Positions 21,301 through 31,900 of a DNA stretch of 64,000 nt are shown here, one piece after another. The DNA is taken from positions 4,093,001-4,157,000 of the forward strand of contig NZ_CP103300.1 of the NCBI RefSeq assembly GCF_025562755.1, in the 5' to 3' direction. How positions within the stretch are numbered: the first letter of the stretch is position 1; each line of letters opens with the position of its first letter. The notes beneath the pieces were generated by a model. The model was not told the DNA's origin. It worked only from the letters and a program-made list of their open reading frames with translations, and did not search any database. This DNA is from Endozoicomonas euniceicola. GTDB taxonomy: Bacteria; Pseudomonadota; Gammaproteobacteria; Pseudomonadales; Endozoicomonadaceae. The position numbers and the translations under genes were made by a program.

Positions 21301-22562
21301 AAAAGGTCGGGGGCAACGTGACCGGTTCATCACGTTACCTGGCAATGCCCTATACCTTTGATCAGTGGGTACTTCGTTCTACGCACTCCACTGCCAGCGG
21401 ATTTCCTTTCTATCTCGGGCCTGAGAAGGGTATAGGCGTCGGCCTGTCACCGTTGTCAGCAAAAGGGTTTATTCCTGAAAAACAAATGGCAGACCTGTTG
21501 ATGGCAAAAAGCCTGGGAATGTACGACGGTGTTTACTTTGAGGACGGATTAAAAGCAACCTCAGCGATCAGAAACCACCTGTCACAGCAACCACTGACCA
21601 GGGTGGCGAGGCAGCAGGAAGCAAACAGCGACACCTCTTTCTCAGGCAATGCCCTGAATAACGTTATTCATGTCACTGTGAGTTACAGAACTTCCAGAAT
21701 AACAGTGAATGGAAAAGCAGGTGATGACTTTATTCAAATCGCCCGGGATGAAGCAAAGAACTGGCAATATAAAACCAGGTCAGGACTTAACAGAAACATC
21801 CATTCTTTTTTGAAAAACCAGCGTATTAGCATCAATGCCGGACCTGGTGACGATATACTGCATCTGCCGGATCAGTTAAGAGTCAAGGTAGAAGACTCCC
21901 CCGGAGAAGATACCGTTTGTATTTCCCGCTTTTCCAGAGTTGATATGCTGGCAATGAAACAGTGGACGCTGTTTATCAGGGAATTAAGCGCTGATCAGAT
22001 TGAACCTGTACTCGTTACCAAAACAGGTAATAAGTACCAGCCGGTAACATCCCCCAGTCAGGCAACAGAGGTTTTTCTGAGAGAAGTGGGTAAGCCAGAC
22101 CAGCTATTTGCCAGGGTGAATATCAACGGCAAGGGAAGCATTCATTTTCCCGATGGCAGCTCTGTCAGGGATTTTCAAAGCTGGCTTGGTGCCTACACCC
22201 CACCTGCCGCAACCATCCAGCCAACCCAAACCGTCACATCAATGGTAGCCCCCACAGCATCTGTCGGTGGCAGCCGTTACAGTGGACCCGCAAACGCTAC
22301 AGAGCCACTGCCTGCCACACCGGCCAGCAGAGGATTAGAAAGCGTCAGGGAAAAGCTCAAAAGCCTGATTGTCTACCGGCAGAGTTCCGAGGCCATGAAG
22401 GGCGAGGCACTGTTTCAGCAACAGCTAAACCGTCTGGTTCAGGACATGGGAGTATTTGCTGCGGGTGCGGAGGCCGGTGAGAATACGGCCACCCTTGCCA
22501 CTGCCACCATCACTCCCAGCCCCAGCCTGGTATCACCACAGGTCACGAGTATGGGAACCTGA
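12339..22562 (+). CDS. Toxin A: TcdA/TcdB-like giant protein, divergent member of the array
   Basis: This 3407-aa protein has large-clostridial-toxin order. Residues 1 to about 400 are glycosyltransferase-like: start KKINFVNSKPL, and GGFYINSGVLPEF at 197 where TcdB has GGMYLDVDMLPG, so the DXD is gone. Residues about 465-700 are a C80 cysteine protease with D480 in NYDSQIII, H542 in LVGHGSND and C578 in LRGCSLAD. A furin-type site R-P-R-R850 lies between C846 and C857. About 930-1040 is a degenerate C80-like segment. Residues about 1334-1428 are strongly hydrophobic, and YSFYGQGGNFYTVSL at 1739 matches YSFYGSGGTYALSL of TcdB, supporting a translocation domain. The C-terminal third is beta-rich with Gly/Asp repeats (GKAGDDFI, GPGDDILHL). 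No signal peptide is visible. It is only distantly similar to B-E. Weak ribosome-binding site (TGAGAG at 12325). Confidence 0.8.
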   Translation: MPSVNIPKKINFVNSKPLTEQQANYIRVWAKTHPDYIINVWRDREAVNSQYLFREMFNYVAQREFGHPQSSPVGLTLKDFAEKVKLEYKSLSANPLRRAGTGTDGLNDSAIRVLLKTRSIDIGDNFKNILKEQESIYSDLKSVTNIKIQDISIDQNKFNPELFKGDRSIGKTYHDFHYGNAYPLSELIIGLDALKKGGFYINSGVLPEFNFEPLSEAQKKKMPEEIQLLFKKAALELVLKREKELGNVQNDIGDSNILKVEETNYNSDYLALKEKINNLNPENFFKKLGTRQLKYKDSIILESIESSSSTPTSTKVAILGAAQGSDLLPGIHSYHLQAVEEYQNSFKENKFYYQIFDFELNKLHDLKLLNRNIFSGLLDEDSLSDSEDDSIQDAPKKPDPVKVKWAVKAYYSLDLLNVAPELNRYGDVFGDSVIRKYYDGANLGEPERLFSQNHVYPPSDQTLVARVEPPARYVRGQNYDSQIIISLDDDPWIYTESYVEYSNVPINKSNLFQYNIESNELLLVHGKKFKPDDKTRIILVGHGSNDGFERPIMPKLVSLFRKLMPEGAKVKRIALRGCSLADKSHRGLKTGVIPANSDIFVAKLLRRLKGIDILTHDLTASQVPIDTNLLGNRIFFTDENRPDRIEVVSRKRKDTRYVYSLNDDNSVSYTVKESLPPDIQTRPELFDQNELTSIFGQKSIISHETSSDITSHNILMNSDIKNAIQIGTLESLNKRSTIVIAEPDKTKYNQIIEVLSSTHDFKKYSEWESWIRKTHPDLLSSVEDTMVAIPDSQSVYSRFRNKVAEGAFSFIKLDPTSLEDASVIKQRYPDGFARIYLPDVPAHELCRPRRSLTGESCRLNFDEEKSSLKLLSDDQTSIVVSGEGKKDILLLDPSGKPTLLAFQQAVRELKTELADSKVNNRHNYHNFIALDAESMLQAKRLVTQSDKPGKALQLNPQRRVLLDSSNAVFLKVEGGAGNSLTLLGSPDSFKSRDLARTVTDFIANERVGRLTIGVVKNGMSLQSVTTEFSAINLSALQALTDGSMQLQMIDPQHTVTPSDPIRIASLADDMIISNRYGVVENPSMGIDTRSMPLSTLKSTRTSLLAMEKQIFSQPIVRSSANSMVIRFHIESAAAGLSRTLSKNSLSTDLIPRLDSLEQKGKKWKLKFYSVNDKTSRISTKRLDISDPDLLASLKFINEKISLSRQSLQEVTKNPIGTMDAIGDGVGVAMTLGSLVYQMFRNEALQSDQTAPRAGSDFQRRILEAQIIYGMINEHIATVDALLTMGKYVSAIKKGKSVVSLGERMATFIDKHYRASASAASSGKAVSTLGSRAMRLSGPVINLAISAGMVTLDIMALSACETKRCRENAGIILGLDLAQTVPVLISLGASAATTVGLISSTSAAAVGSAMGVAALPITFTVTIITIGLHFKEEMRQKFENNMAFWQMVYDDLTLKGAWDGEAKKWNLLTTDITVKEGTGQYERVYKRSEKPCMGRSFCSNTGTYIDVEILKDVVKQRLFLTPIKAIDFSQKQVEFGEINIHKIKSPSGSVYLNGDASGEAYRRRVSFYGCKGEDGLFIKSATFNLLAHPAVSRFIQNNFEWPEENIETVILPSGKNWNLKRWWGSSVPVSDATSWGFGRSDGKGWELLMQASRDGLTNNVNKDFTFTFYPRKKGDGPGGGDVSGASCEYEHGNTQEASAFILKDLSDRNIINFSETQHINITAGHYNQTFITPDDPAMSYSFYGQGGNFYTVSLTHFSKADFHQTGNEQWTIDDRRHSYTIKDFLPFIASDEKPEGGLITLQGKRKHTTDSECVMQFKGFNASSSNPYPVVVVDKYRYPHYILDAKAGRFKVYYPEVKDAFQLSYRSRTDLWWAYKRPLPDAYALNKPRRFHELSSHRWLDVEPEKLTYISFTGRYTDTLVRGELIPVEGGTEGIALPTDITPMAGTPSQGYLFFSHSQKKLYYRQPLDQTNGHMTEIPAQFTSSVGSGSDRFQFSLQSSQRVTYHLEKIRKPDGESRSVPVIEPSRAIWVNANYVDSANEMKQFSQGLPTSAHIIKRLSDNESISKGFFDARANSGNGRVIIWNPFAAKKAFFIDNAVNQRSSDSMNDKLYSAFYTRRPGMDGKTLELINVKRDTQGDRYLFFQKSQLASAFYVVDTGSLSSSHNNQPIHKLQATEFSTTAMFNHQRRRIINAALSPFGSEILFTLSDSVIFGVNQSVLDPLLGSTGQRYPSVNLGGSGHDLWVRGVNYSQGDIKTTINDLIQQILTPYINQSERPVMKVPPIVPVHGYVPKKHAKNPHDISSWYIVEPGFVYATKSTISLIGFDAPSNTLYAFDIDTKEVLSAKCKITDEYKNCEKLAAYSPYRYDYKNIYLKDGAVYGLDYSDNIYQQEKHRRVLLTMDINKGLQSFDLQQATGASLKAKVNGIVKAQLSEIIREEGTELPEELTLSHAQNIPGYQLWYHTAASKVAPEGLYVFKNPQKVAFLGSTPTQGNRVDWFYSTSSRLLFKRENSTLQTLGPYDGITSENGSNSLAISGRPDNDRFPDIRLGQPLADSTLHLNGGGGSDNYPVSGAMIRHYQSIIIDNRVREKAHDFAPASSESVVTTELWANEFSASIGSEALQLFHHPTGHSLFFPAHHPMSVRDSQNNPYTFPAGKLLLTFTGLNISLNQLLKQTLRQPDASWQLPIDITRVSPKTPLTASQGLPLKLSVPDRYYLKDFRESNTIDGWHLKFRSGEKTKNINILDKDKLAAKAGNFWITRGHDNIPIYMPGGITSKIKQNLPFLRTTLKSIKDQQYEMNPISENGLVYRFISTEQLRKPVEPKSPGTDKNDSEWLIFHQRSYEGLEAKYTGVTSNAPGSQVYKPVIRIADESGKQKTALTSMPAAVFFAWNPVLKGWPLKTTDQFALGHSDPTWLVTTENTFIKEFTPEGHNAVPQLPDPVLYNLKAEQLSVMKHGSRGHWHILNQKDLIHKVKGRRSADSLSLTLAEKVGGNVTGSSRYLAMPYTFDQWVLRSTHSTASGFPFYLGPEKGIGVGLSPLSAKGFIPEKQMADLLMAKSLGMYDGVYFEDGLKATSAIRNHLSQQPLTRVARQQEANSDTSFSGNALNNVIHVTVSYRTSRITVNGKAGDDFIQIARDEAKNWQYKTRSGLNRNIHSFLKNQRISINAGPGDDILHLPDQLRVKVEDSPGEDTVCISRFSRVDMLAMKQWTLFIRELSADQIEPVLVTKTGNKYQPVTSPSQATEVFLREVGKPDQLFARVNINGKGSIHFPDGSSVRDFQSWLGAYTPPAATIQPTQTVTSMVAPTASVGGSRYSGPANATEPLPATPASRGLESVREKLKSLIVYRQSSEAMKGEALFQQQLNRLVQDMGVFAAGAEAGENTATLATATITPSPSLVSPQVTSMGT
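14874..14909 (+). other. Cys-bracketed furin-type site in toxin A
   Basis: Encodes C846-RPRR-S...C857. R-P-R-R fits the furin consensus R-x-[K/R]-R. The two cysteines, 11 residues apart, could form a disulfide loop around the site. Confidence 0.6.
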
Positions 22563-22576
22563 CGGTCGCAGGCACC

Positions 22577-22631
22577 TTAAGTCCCGCTTGACGATTTGAA
22601 AAGGCAAGTTTCAAAATTAAACGGGACTTAA
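22577..22631. repeat. Nested inverted repeat after toxin A
   Basis: Outer arms TTAAGTCCCG (22577-22586) and CGGGACTTAA (22622-22631) are perfect complements. Inner arms TTTGAAA (22595-22601) and TTTCAAA (22609-22615) are as well. It starts 14 bp after the toxin A stop. It may terminate transcription or stabilise the mRNA; no strong U-run follows. Confidence 0.55.
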
Positions 22632-22823
22632 AAAGCTTGCGGAATGTCGATGCTCTGATGCTTTTAGAAGGGTCAGAAGGCGGCAATAAACAGTTTTTTA
22701 CGAAAAAATAATCTATCGGCAAGACTCTTGCCGTGCAAATACAGTTTATACTCATGAACCTACTTGCAACTCTAGTAACCATACTACCACTGACATATTT
22801 TTTATTTCAGACATTCTTTTGCT

Positions 22824-22975
22824 GATTGATCCGACAGATAAGCCCTGTAAATCTTTGTTGTGTGGCGGTTGCCATTACAGCATTAGTTTTCTGGTCAAAT
22901 GGAATGACGTAGATATACAAAAATGAACATGTACTAGCAGTTCAGTCAGCTAAAGTGAAACGCAGGTAATAAGTC
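22824..22975 (+). promoter_or_regulatory. Conserved upstream block of toxin B
   Basis: This block is recognisably shared with 33871-34021, 45013-45163 and about 56050-56196. The AGGT of GCAGGTAA is the likely ribosome-binding site, about 8-11 bases before the ATG. The TGTTGT...ACAGCA dyad is imperfect here compared with the copies before C and D. Confidence 0.5.
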
Positions 22976-25900
22976 ATGCCAAATGTTCCAGCCGCTCAAA
23001 AGAATCCGCTGCAAAAGACAATACATTTTGTCGTCATCGGTGAGCTGACCAGGGCTCAGGCCTTGAGGATTGAAACCTGGGCGAAGGCCAACCCGGACTG
23101 GAGTATCAAATTATGGAAGGACGGGAACAGTTATTTTGACCGTCTCGTACTGAAAGAAATGGCCAGCGAGTTGCTCGAAATCGATGATATGAAAAAACAA
23201 ATCAGAGGACAAGGGACGCCCATAGGAAATGATGACTGGGCCGAGAAGCTACCAGATTCTATAGGCTTTGATTTGGACATCCTCAGAAATCATCAGCGAC
23301 AAATGGCAAAAAGTATCAATCGTAAAGTTAAACCCGGCGGTAAAACACGGGCAGATGCGGTGAAAGGATGGCTGATTTCCAATCATGGAAAAAGTAAAAA
23401 TGAATTAGATGATATTATTAAAGCGCAACAAAGTATTTACGACACCCTTAAAAAGAATGGGGTTGATATTGAAGACTCAGGGTCTCAATTTCCCTTTTTT
23501 ACTGTGGATGAAAAGAAATTATATATTGATGCGGCTTACAATTACGCTGACTTCACAACTGCCCAGAGAGTAATGCAATTATTGCTATTGGATAAACACG
23601 GTGGCCTTGTTGTTGACATCAATACTTTCCCGAAAATAAACAGTGATGTTTTTTCTGAAATTAGCGATGAAGATACATTTGCTTTGTTCAGGAAAATGTT
23701 TGGTGATCATTCCAGCTTGGTTGTCCAGAAAGAAGATATAGAGAAAGGGTTCCATGAACTTGAAAAGAAAGCCAGACTTCAAGCACTGCTACAAAGGCTT
23801 AAGAGCGATTTTATTACTACGGATACACCGTTAGATGAGGATTATCTTTCAAAACTCAGGGATTATGGTTACGGTTCTCGTGCGGAATCGATTATCAGGG
23901 CATCGGAGAAAGCGCCGGAGAGTCAGTGGTTTGAGCCTTTGGGAACTCTGATGATGGGTGATGAAGACATTTTGATGGCCGGTTCAGGGGGAGGCAACGA
24001 AGGAGATTTCTATTTTTTGGCAGCTCACCGTAATACATTCACAGTGACTAATGTTCTGCATGAAGCGGTTTTGTTCTTTAAGACGAAGCCCTATGAGGAC
24101 ATGCCATTAAAAGATTTGCGTGACGCCAAAAATCGCATTCGACAGCTCTTGAGGTTATCTATCGGTGGTAGTGGACTGACTGCTGATCAGGAAAAAGAAT
24201 ACATTGACGAAGCGCTTACCGCGATTGATAAACTCGACGAAAGGGGATTCTTGCCACCTATTGACCCTTATGGTGACGTATTAGGCCGACGAAGTATTGA
24301 GCGTTTATTTTACAGCTACGCTATGAAGAATACCCTCAATCCTGGTACGCCCTTTATTTATGAACCAGACCGCTTAAAGGGGGGAATCCATGGTGTTAAT
24401 CATGCCTATGATATTGCTACTGCAGACGCCACCCCTTATGATCACAAGGTGATTATTATTGCTGGCAATCAACCTGAAATCATACGCGGAGGCATTCTGT
24501 TATTTCAGCGTAACCCTGGCCAGTCTTCTTTAGTGTTATGGGATAAGAATCAGCAGCGCCTTATTAAATTGGCAGGGAAGCAACGAGCAGTAACTGAAAA
24601 TTCAAAAATTAATGTGAAAGCTCATGGGAATTATTTGAAGGTTGGTGATTTTGACGCCAGTGGAATTGCAGACATTATCGCCAAAGTCGTCCCCAGTGGC
24701 GGAAGGGTCAAGAAAGTAAGAATTGACGCTTGTTCCGTCGAGAAGTTCTCCCACCTCATTGATCCAAAATTGGACTCCGCCTCACAGGAAGCCCTTGGAA
24801 GTACCTTTGGCGGTTCTTTATTACGTGCTCTTGAAAAGAAAGGGATTTCTGCCGGGGTCGTAGTAACTAATAACAAACAGGCTTTTATCGATAGCTTTTT
24901 AGGTGGCAGATACGCTTTTAATGTAAGTGGTGAAAAAGATCGCTTTTATACTGAAATAATTTTACGAAAGCCCGGTGACAGTATTGTTGAAACCAGGCTG
25001 GTTGATGGCAAGCTGTTATCAAAAATAAGGCCTGGCCATTCAGCATTGAAAAAAGAAGTCATCGGAAAAAAACGCACTGATGAAATAATCCATCTGAGCC
25101 TTGCGCACAGACCATCATACCATTTTGATTCAGCCGCACTGTATGGCCACCTTCACAAGGGAAACATTCTTATTCCCGCTACCGTTGAGGCCATTGTCCT
25201 CGCAGCCGGGAAAGAAGATTTCAGTGGCAAGATTATTGCGTTGGGTAATCCAGAGTATGCTGAAGGCATACAGTGGGTGCTCAATGAGACCATGACGTCA
25301 TCGTCTGCCAATGCCTGGCTTAGTAAAGTAAAAAAATATTTTGGCCTCGACGCTGGCGTCATGTTCACGAGAATTCAAAAAGAGTACAGCAAAGGTCGTA
25401 ATATCAACAAAAGAACAATGATGGCTCTGCCGCTTAAAAATTTAAAAAAGAGAATTGCTAACGGACAAATCGAAGTGGTAGCGGGCAGCTTTGAAGACGC
25501 GGATATTATTAAGGCTCGATACAATGAACCATTCAGCTATGTGTCACAAAGTTCTGACTTATGCAGGTTTGCCCCCTCCACCCGAAAAAGACGCTCCGCC
25601 TCAACCGCTTCCTGCCGTAATGACCCCGAACCCTTCGCCGATTCCCTCAAGCTGCTGTCCGATGATAAAACCCAGATCGTTCTCGATGGCCAGCAAAAGG
25701 ACATTGCCCTGGTCGATGCCCCGGAAGGCAGCGCCCTGTCTAAACTTCAGCAGGAAATAAAAGACTACCGTCGTAGAGTGGCGCAGGCAGCCCTGAAGCC
25801 GTCTCTAGGAAAACACAGCATCATTGCCCTGGACGAGGCGTCCTTTGCGTCGGCTAAAGAACTGGCCAGCAAGCCCGACAGCCGCGCTGAGGCCTTTCAG

Positions 25901-28900
25901 TTTATTCCCGGCAAAAGCGTACTGGTCTCAGCCGATGGACTCGTGGTTCCCCTGGTCCGGGGCGGCAGTGTCAGCCGGGTCAGCCTGGTGGGCAGCCCCG
26001 AATCGTTCGCTGCCGGCCTTGGCGCCCAATGCGTCGGGGACGTGGTGGCCGATGGCCGGGTGGGCCAGCTGGACGCGCTGGTTTCCTCTTCTGCGCAGTC
26101 CATCCGTGAAGCCTTTCCGGGCAGCCGGTTACAGGACCTGGTGGCGGTCAGCGACAGCCAGAGGGTGAATACCCTGTCATCGGCTTTAGCGGCACGGGCC
26201 GGGACCGGCTTTACTGCCTTCGACCCCCATGGGTGGCAGGGGCACGGTAAGACGCTTCGCCGCTACTGGCAGCATGATGCGCTTGCCTCGCATCCACCGC
26301 AATCCAGGTCGGTCAACGCCGATATTGACCGGCAGCTGCAGTTTGAGCGCCTGGCCCGGAATTTTTCTGACTGGCTGGGTTCTGCCGAGGTTAATGCCCA
26401 CCTGGGCCCTGATTACACGCCGTTGCTGTCCACGTTAACAAAAACGGATGACCAGTGGTCCATGGATTTCATTCGGGAGAATACAAAGGCGACAAGAACC
26501 CTGCAATTTGCGAGTGCGGCGCCCGCAGAGTTGAAAACCTACCTGGACCGTCAAAACCAGAAGGTCAAGGCCCCCGGATTCCGGCATAAACTGAAAAAGC
26601 TGTTTAAACCTACCCGAACCAGCGGTTATGTTTCTGAAGCCCTGTCCCTGGTTGACAGTTTCCAGATGCTGATGATCGTCATTCAGCGGGGAAAGTTCCT
26701 TGAGCAGATCTCAAAAACCGAGGGAATGTCGGACTCCCTATACCGCGCCCTGGTGATGCACAGTTACGTGAATATGGGGATGGCGGCCACCCAGGCGACG
26801 GAACTGGTGGGCCAGGTGGTTGGCCTGGTTAAGGACAGCCGCCCAATTAGCCGGATCCTGCCCAGTGAAACAAAAGTGGTGAAACGGGTTTCCCCCGGTG
26901 GCGCGGGTTCGGCCAAGTCATTGTCGACAGCCACCCGGCTAACCCGCTATGGCAAAGCCGTGAAGGCGGTCAGGTTTGCCGGAAAGGCCGTCGGGGCGGC
27001 CGGTGTTGGATTGATGGCGTTCAGCACCGGGTTAACGGCTTACGAATACTCCCAGATAGAAGACGACGAGATTAAGGATTTATACCGGTCAAGACTGATT
27101 GTCGAGAGCGTAGGGCTGGCGGCCACCCTGTTCTCTTTAGTGGCCTCCGGACCGGTGGGGGCGGCCGTCGCGGTAGCGGTTTTCCTGGGGATGCTGATTG
27201 CGGAGGCGTTCTTCGCCGACAAGATGAAAGAAATTGAGATACAGCGGAAGTTGCAGGTGGCCAGGCAAGCCGTAGAAAAGTTCAATGACATATACCGGGA
27301 GCTGAACCCGGACAGCTTTTTCCCCATCAGTGAGGAGAACAAAACCAGGGCCCTTGAGGCGGTCAGGAAAATTCTTGCCAATCCGAACAAAAGCGATTAT
27401 GGATGGGTCAACGATGAGTTAAAAGGGGCACTTTATCCCCTGGGCCCAACCGTCGTCGATCGTATCTTTAAAAAAATAAAGGATGAGTTCGATAGTGACC
27501 AGTTTGAGATTAACAACAACATTTATGACTTTCTGAACCAGGAAGGCCTGATTCCAGAGGCCCACGGTGAAACCGCTGATTTCTACTTCAATCCGGCCAC
27601 GAACCAGACGTTCTCTGTGGGCTTAAAGAAAATTGACCTTCAGGGAAAACAGCTTGATTATGGCCGAATGTTTTTCAGGCACCAGCACTTTGAAATAAAA
27701 AAAAGAGGTACGAAGGTGTCTGCGGTGCTGTTCCCGCTGGGTGATTTCACGGATGTTATCTATAGCTATGTGAAGAGTGATTGCAAGGCGGGCAGACGAC
27801 TGTCGTTTTATCAGTGTACGGACGGTATTTTCAATGTCACCGGCATTATGCCCGATAAAATAGGCACCGTTATTATGCCGGCCCGGCTGGACTGGGACTT
27901 CGGAGGGGAATATACGGAGTTTGATGATGCCAGAACCATTCCCGACTCAGGTAGCCGGCGCTTTTTCGATGCGATCCACAATTCCGGGGCAAGGATTAAG
28001 TATTACGACACAGAAACGGTCAAGGGTGATAACCCAAAAGGAAACAGCCAGTCGGATACGGTTGAGAAGGGGTATATGATTCAACGGCTTGTCAGGGAAG
28101 AGTCCAGGCACACGGACGTGCTTTTGAATCTGGACTACGAAGACCATGACATTATATTCCCGCCAAAAATTCGGGAGCCGAGCAATACCGGAAGGGGGCT
28201 TCTGTACACCGTTAACGTACCTGACAACAGCAAGAATAGTTACCGGCTGATCATCAAGGACAACTGGTCTATTAACCTGAAGAACCTGGAGAATGCCAGG
28301 TCGGCTTCGTTTAGCCTGTATTACCATGGGGATCGTGAGGTTCGGTGTATTAATCGATATTACAATTTGTATGAAGGGAAGCATTGCGGTTTTTCACGAA
28401 CCGACGATGGGTTTACTTTTAAGCTGGGTGGCGCCAGCGTTTATTTTGATCTACCGAAAGACGCCCTCAGCGAGGAAGAAAAAAACCATTACAAGGTCAT
28501 GATCGTTGATGATCACGCGGGCTTTAAGGTCACTCCCCTTCACAAGAAAGCACCAATAGAGCTGCTCTATTTTATCTCGAAACGGCCAATTCAGGAGTCG
28601 GCACAACGAGTCCGGTATTTCGCAAAGATTGAGGCGGCATTTAACCGTAATGAATACAGTTACGCTTTCCGGCTCAAACCCGCCCCGAAAGGCAGTACCA
28701 GGTATCTTTTCCCTGACCGGTTCGTGCCGGTTATTTTGCAGTGGAAACCCGGGAAGCCCGCCTGGCAAAACAGGCCGACGAAGGAGGTACGGGCGGACGG
28801 CAGCGAGGTGTATCATGGACTTACTTCATTCGCCCCGGGCGGGGAGCATAAGTGGGAGCGTTTCCAGCTCTGGTATGACCGCAGCAACACTGTTGAGATC

Positions 28901-31900
28901 ACACTCTGTCGGCCAGAAGGTGTTGAGCCGGGGCATGTGATTCCCATTATGGGGGCCCCGGAAACGGGGTACTATTTCTACAACCGTCAACTCAGGCGGC
29001 TGTATTTCGATCCGGCCTCAGCCCTGACGCCATTGAAAATAAAACGGTTCAATTTTGGGCAGCGAGTGGGAGACATGAGTGATTTTTATACAACCCCTCA
29101 TACGTTTCCTTATGAGATAGCGGGCTATAAAGTCACTGATGACCCGGACAACGCCCCGGAAAAGCAGTTGATGGTAATGACCCGCGCCGGAGTCTGGTTT
29201 GCCCTTGATGGCCTGAAAACAGAGTCGGGGCAGGCTGAAAGGCAATTTAAACACACCCCCGCTTTTATCAGTACGACGCTGGTCAACTATCAGGAAGCGT
29301 TGACGCAAGTCAGTGCCAGTGACTTCGTCACGAGATTTTTGCCGGTGAATATCGTCGACACAGACAATGCCAGCCACCTGCTCCGCAGTGGTTTTTACGA
29401 TAAGAAAAACAACGTCATGATGACGTACCTGGTCAGTTCCATTGATTTTTACGACAAAGGTCAGTTTGAAGCCAAATGCCTGAAAGACAGCGCCAGTGGC
29501 CGGGAAGTGGTTGGCCTGAAGTATATTGACGCATTAAAACAGTACCGGCTTTTCGCTAAGGACAGTATTAGCCTGCGCCAGTCGGTCACAACGGACTGCG
29601 TTTTGATTACCGGCTGGGGGGGCGTCTACCTGAGGCTAACCCCGGAGCTGACCGGCCCGGTCATCAAGGACCACTCGCCGGTGCATAGCTTCAGAAAAGG
29701 GAACGCCGTCTACTATGTGATGCACAACAGCGCCTCGGGGGCTCTTTATTATGCCACGATAGACCGGCCCCCGGCAGACCGGGGGAATCTTCTGGTAACG
29801 CCGTTGAGCAATCTGAATCTTCTCACGTTTGGTCATGATGACCTTGACGCCAGGGGTGGCAAGGGCGGTTTCCTGGATATCAAGTCCCTCAAGAACGGCA
29901 TTCTGGCCTATACCCTCAACGGCTATATACTGATGATCCCCAATGAAGCCCTGTTGAGCGGTACCAGGCTGGGCGAGCTTCCCCTGGAAGCTTACCGGTT
30001 CGATGGCTGGCATTACGGTTATACCGACAAGGGCCAGCCCGTTCGGTTCAACGCGCCGACCGCGAACATCTCCCGGGAATACTATCAGCTGCCCAAAGAT
30101 TCGACCATCGACCTGACCGACCTGGATATGGGGGTCATTGTTGGCGGGCTGTATGACCGTCATTTTGGCAAGGACATGATCGCCCCGGAAAACCGGAACC
30201 GCCAGCAGGCTTCGGCATTTCTCGCGGATCTTAAACAAGCCGTCAGGCGCGTTTGCGAACAGTTTGCGCTGGATTTTGGGGAAGAGGCCCCTGACCTGCT
30301 CAGGCTGCCGCTGGTTCACCCACCGAAGGGTAAACCCCTGCCCGCTTTTTTAACACAGATGGATTTCTGGTTCCTTCGCTCCGAAAACCGGCTGTTTGCG
30401 GCCAATGCCAGCGACTCCTTCAGAATCGGGGGGGACAACGGCAACTCCCTGATGGCCCTGAAGGGCGAGGGCGACAGCCTTCCCTACCGGTTTTACATGA
30501 ACCCGGTATCGGGGGCACCGGCAGGCCACCCCTATTGCCGCCAGAACCCGGTTGTCCCTAACCTGCTGCCCGAGGTGTTTCGTCCGGAGGTTTCCGTGCC
30601 CTGTGAGGACGGTAATAACAACCCGGAAGCGGACTACTTCTGGAATAACGTCAGGCAGCAGTGGGAGGCGAGCAGTGAACACTATCTATTCACCCTGGCC
30701 GATGGCAACAGGACGCTGTCCGGCCTGACTTTCATCAATGACCGGCACTCTCCGGAACAGCAGCAGGCCGCTTATTTCAGCCTGACCGGTGATTATTCCT
30801 CGGATAGACACAAAGAGGTCTGGCAGCGACTGTCCGGAAGAGTATCGGACCGGCTGTCGTCTGGCATGACGCCCCCCTATAGAGAATTTCCGAAACAGCC
30901 CCTGCTGGAGATTGAGTTTGTACCCGGGGGGCAGACAGGCAGGGTATACCGCCAGGCCTGGTATGACACGCGGGATAACCGGTTATTCCTGGGACCTAAA
31001 AACCACGGGGACGAGGAGCTGGTGCTGGTTGGCAGCCTGAACGCCGGCAGCCGGTCAGGCCTGCCTGAACGAGCCGGGGCTTTATGTTTCAACCGTAAAA
31101 AACACAAGGTATTTTTTATTGATAGCCACCGGGCAATACCTGTACACAAGTCAGCCGGCTGGTCCGGCCCTTATGAACAAGGTCTTGGCCGTTTGTCGAA
31201 CATCGAGGTGAGCAGTGACGGCCATGCGCTCCGGGTCTATGGCAGCGCCGGGGATGACCGGTTAACCGTATCGGACTTTTTGCTGGATACCCTTTACTTC
31301 GACAGGGGCAAAGGCGCCAGGCGGTTCAGCGCAAACCCGGACCGCCCCCATGACCTGACCCTTTACTTTGACGGCAAGGGCGGCAATGACTCCTTTTCGG
31401 TGAAGTTCAGTGACCTGACTTATTGCGCGCAGGTGATCATTAAGCTGGAAATGCAGCCTGCTGCAACGCCCCCCGGGGATAACAATGGCCAGTCTCAGCG
31501 CATCCTTATTCATGCCCCGGCGTTTCAAAGCACCCTTCTGCGTCACGAGAATGACCTTCTGATCCTTGATCGTTTTGATCCTAAAGGTGTTTTGCGGATC
31601 AAGCAGGTCTGGACGGCACCGCTGGCCCCCCTCCCAAAACCCACAGGCATTCAGTTCAACGACGCTCGCTTTACGCTTGACCAGTTACAAGCAGAGGTTC
31701 AGGCCAACCAAGGTATTTATATGCCGCCACTGGCGGCCGGCACCGGCACACTACCTTCAGCGCCTGTACCTGCCACCCCGGACAGACCCTTGTTCATTGA
31801 TGTGGCGCCTGGCTTCCAGCTGGTGCCGAAGAAACAGGCTGACACCCTGAAACTAACCGTGCAACCGGTCAGCGGGGCGGTCAATGGCACGACCAGCATG

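Larger units (their letters stand above)
22563..22975 (+). other. Spacer between toxins A and B
   Basis: No gene is visible in these 413 bp. The first part has a nested inverted repeat (22577-22631). The last 152 bp (about 22824-22975) resemble the corresponding positions before toxins C, D and E, including ...AGATAAGCCCTGTAAAT..., a TACAGCA arm and CTAAAGTGAAACGCAGGTAA before the start codon, and so are likely to carry the promoter and ribosome-binding site. Confidence 0.6.

Noticed and set aside
25824..26168. Trp/Pro/Arg-rich 114-aa plus-strand frame in each toxin
   Set aside because: It is an out-of-frame shadow of the toxin body with biased composition.
29636..30319. Long minus-strand frames (up to 227 aa) inside toxins B to E, repeated in each copy
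   Set aside because: They recur only because the sense sequence is duplicated and GC-rich; no ribosome-binding sites or family motifs were seen.
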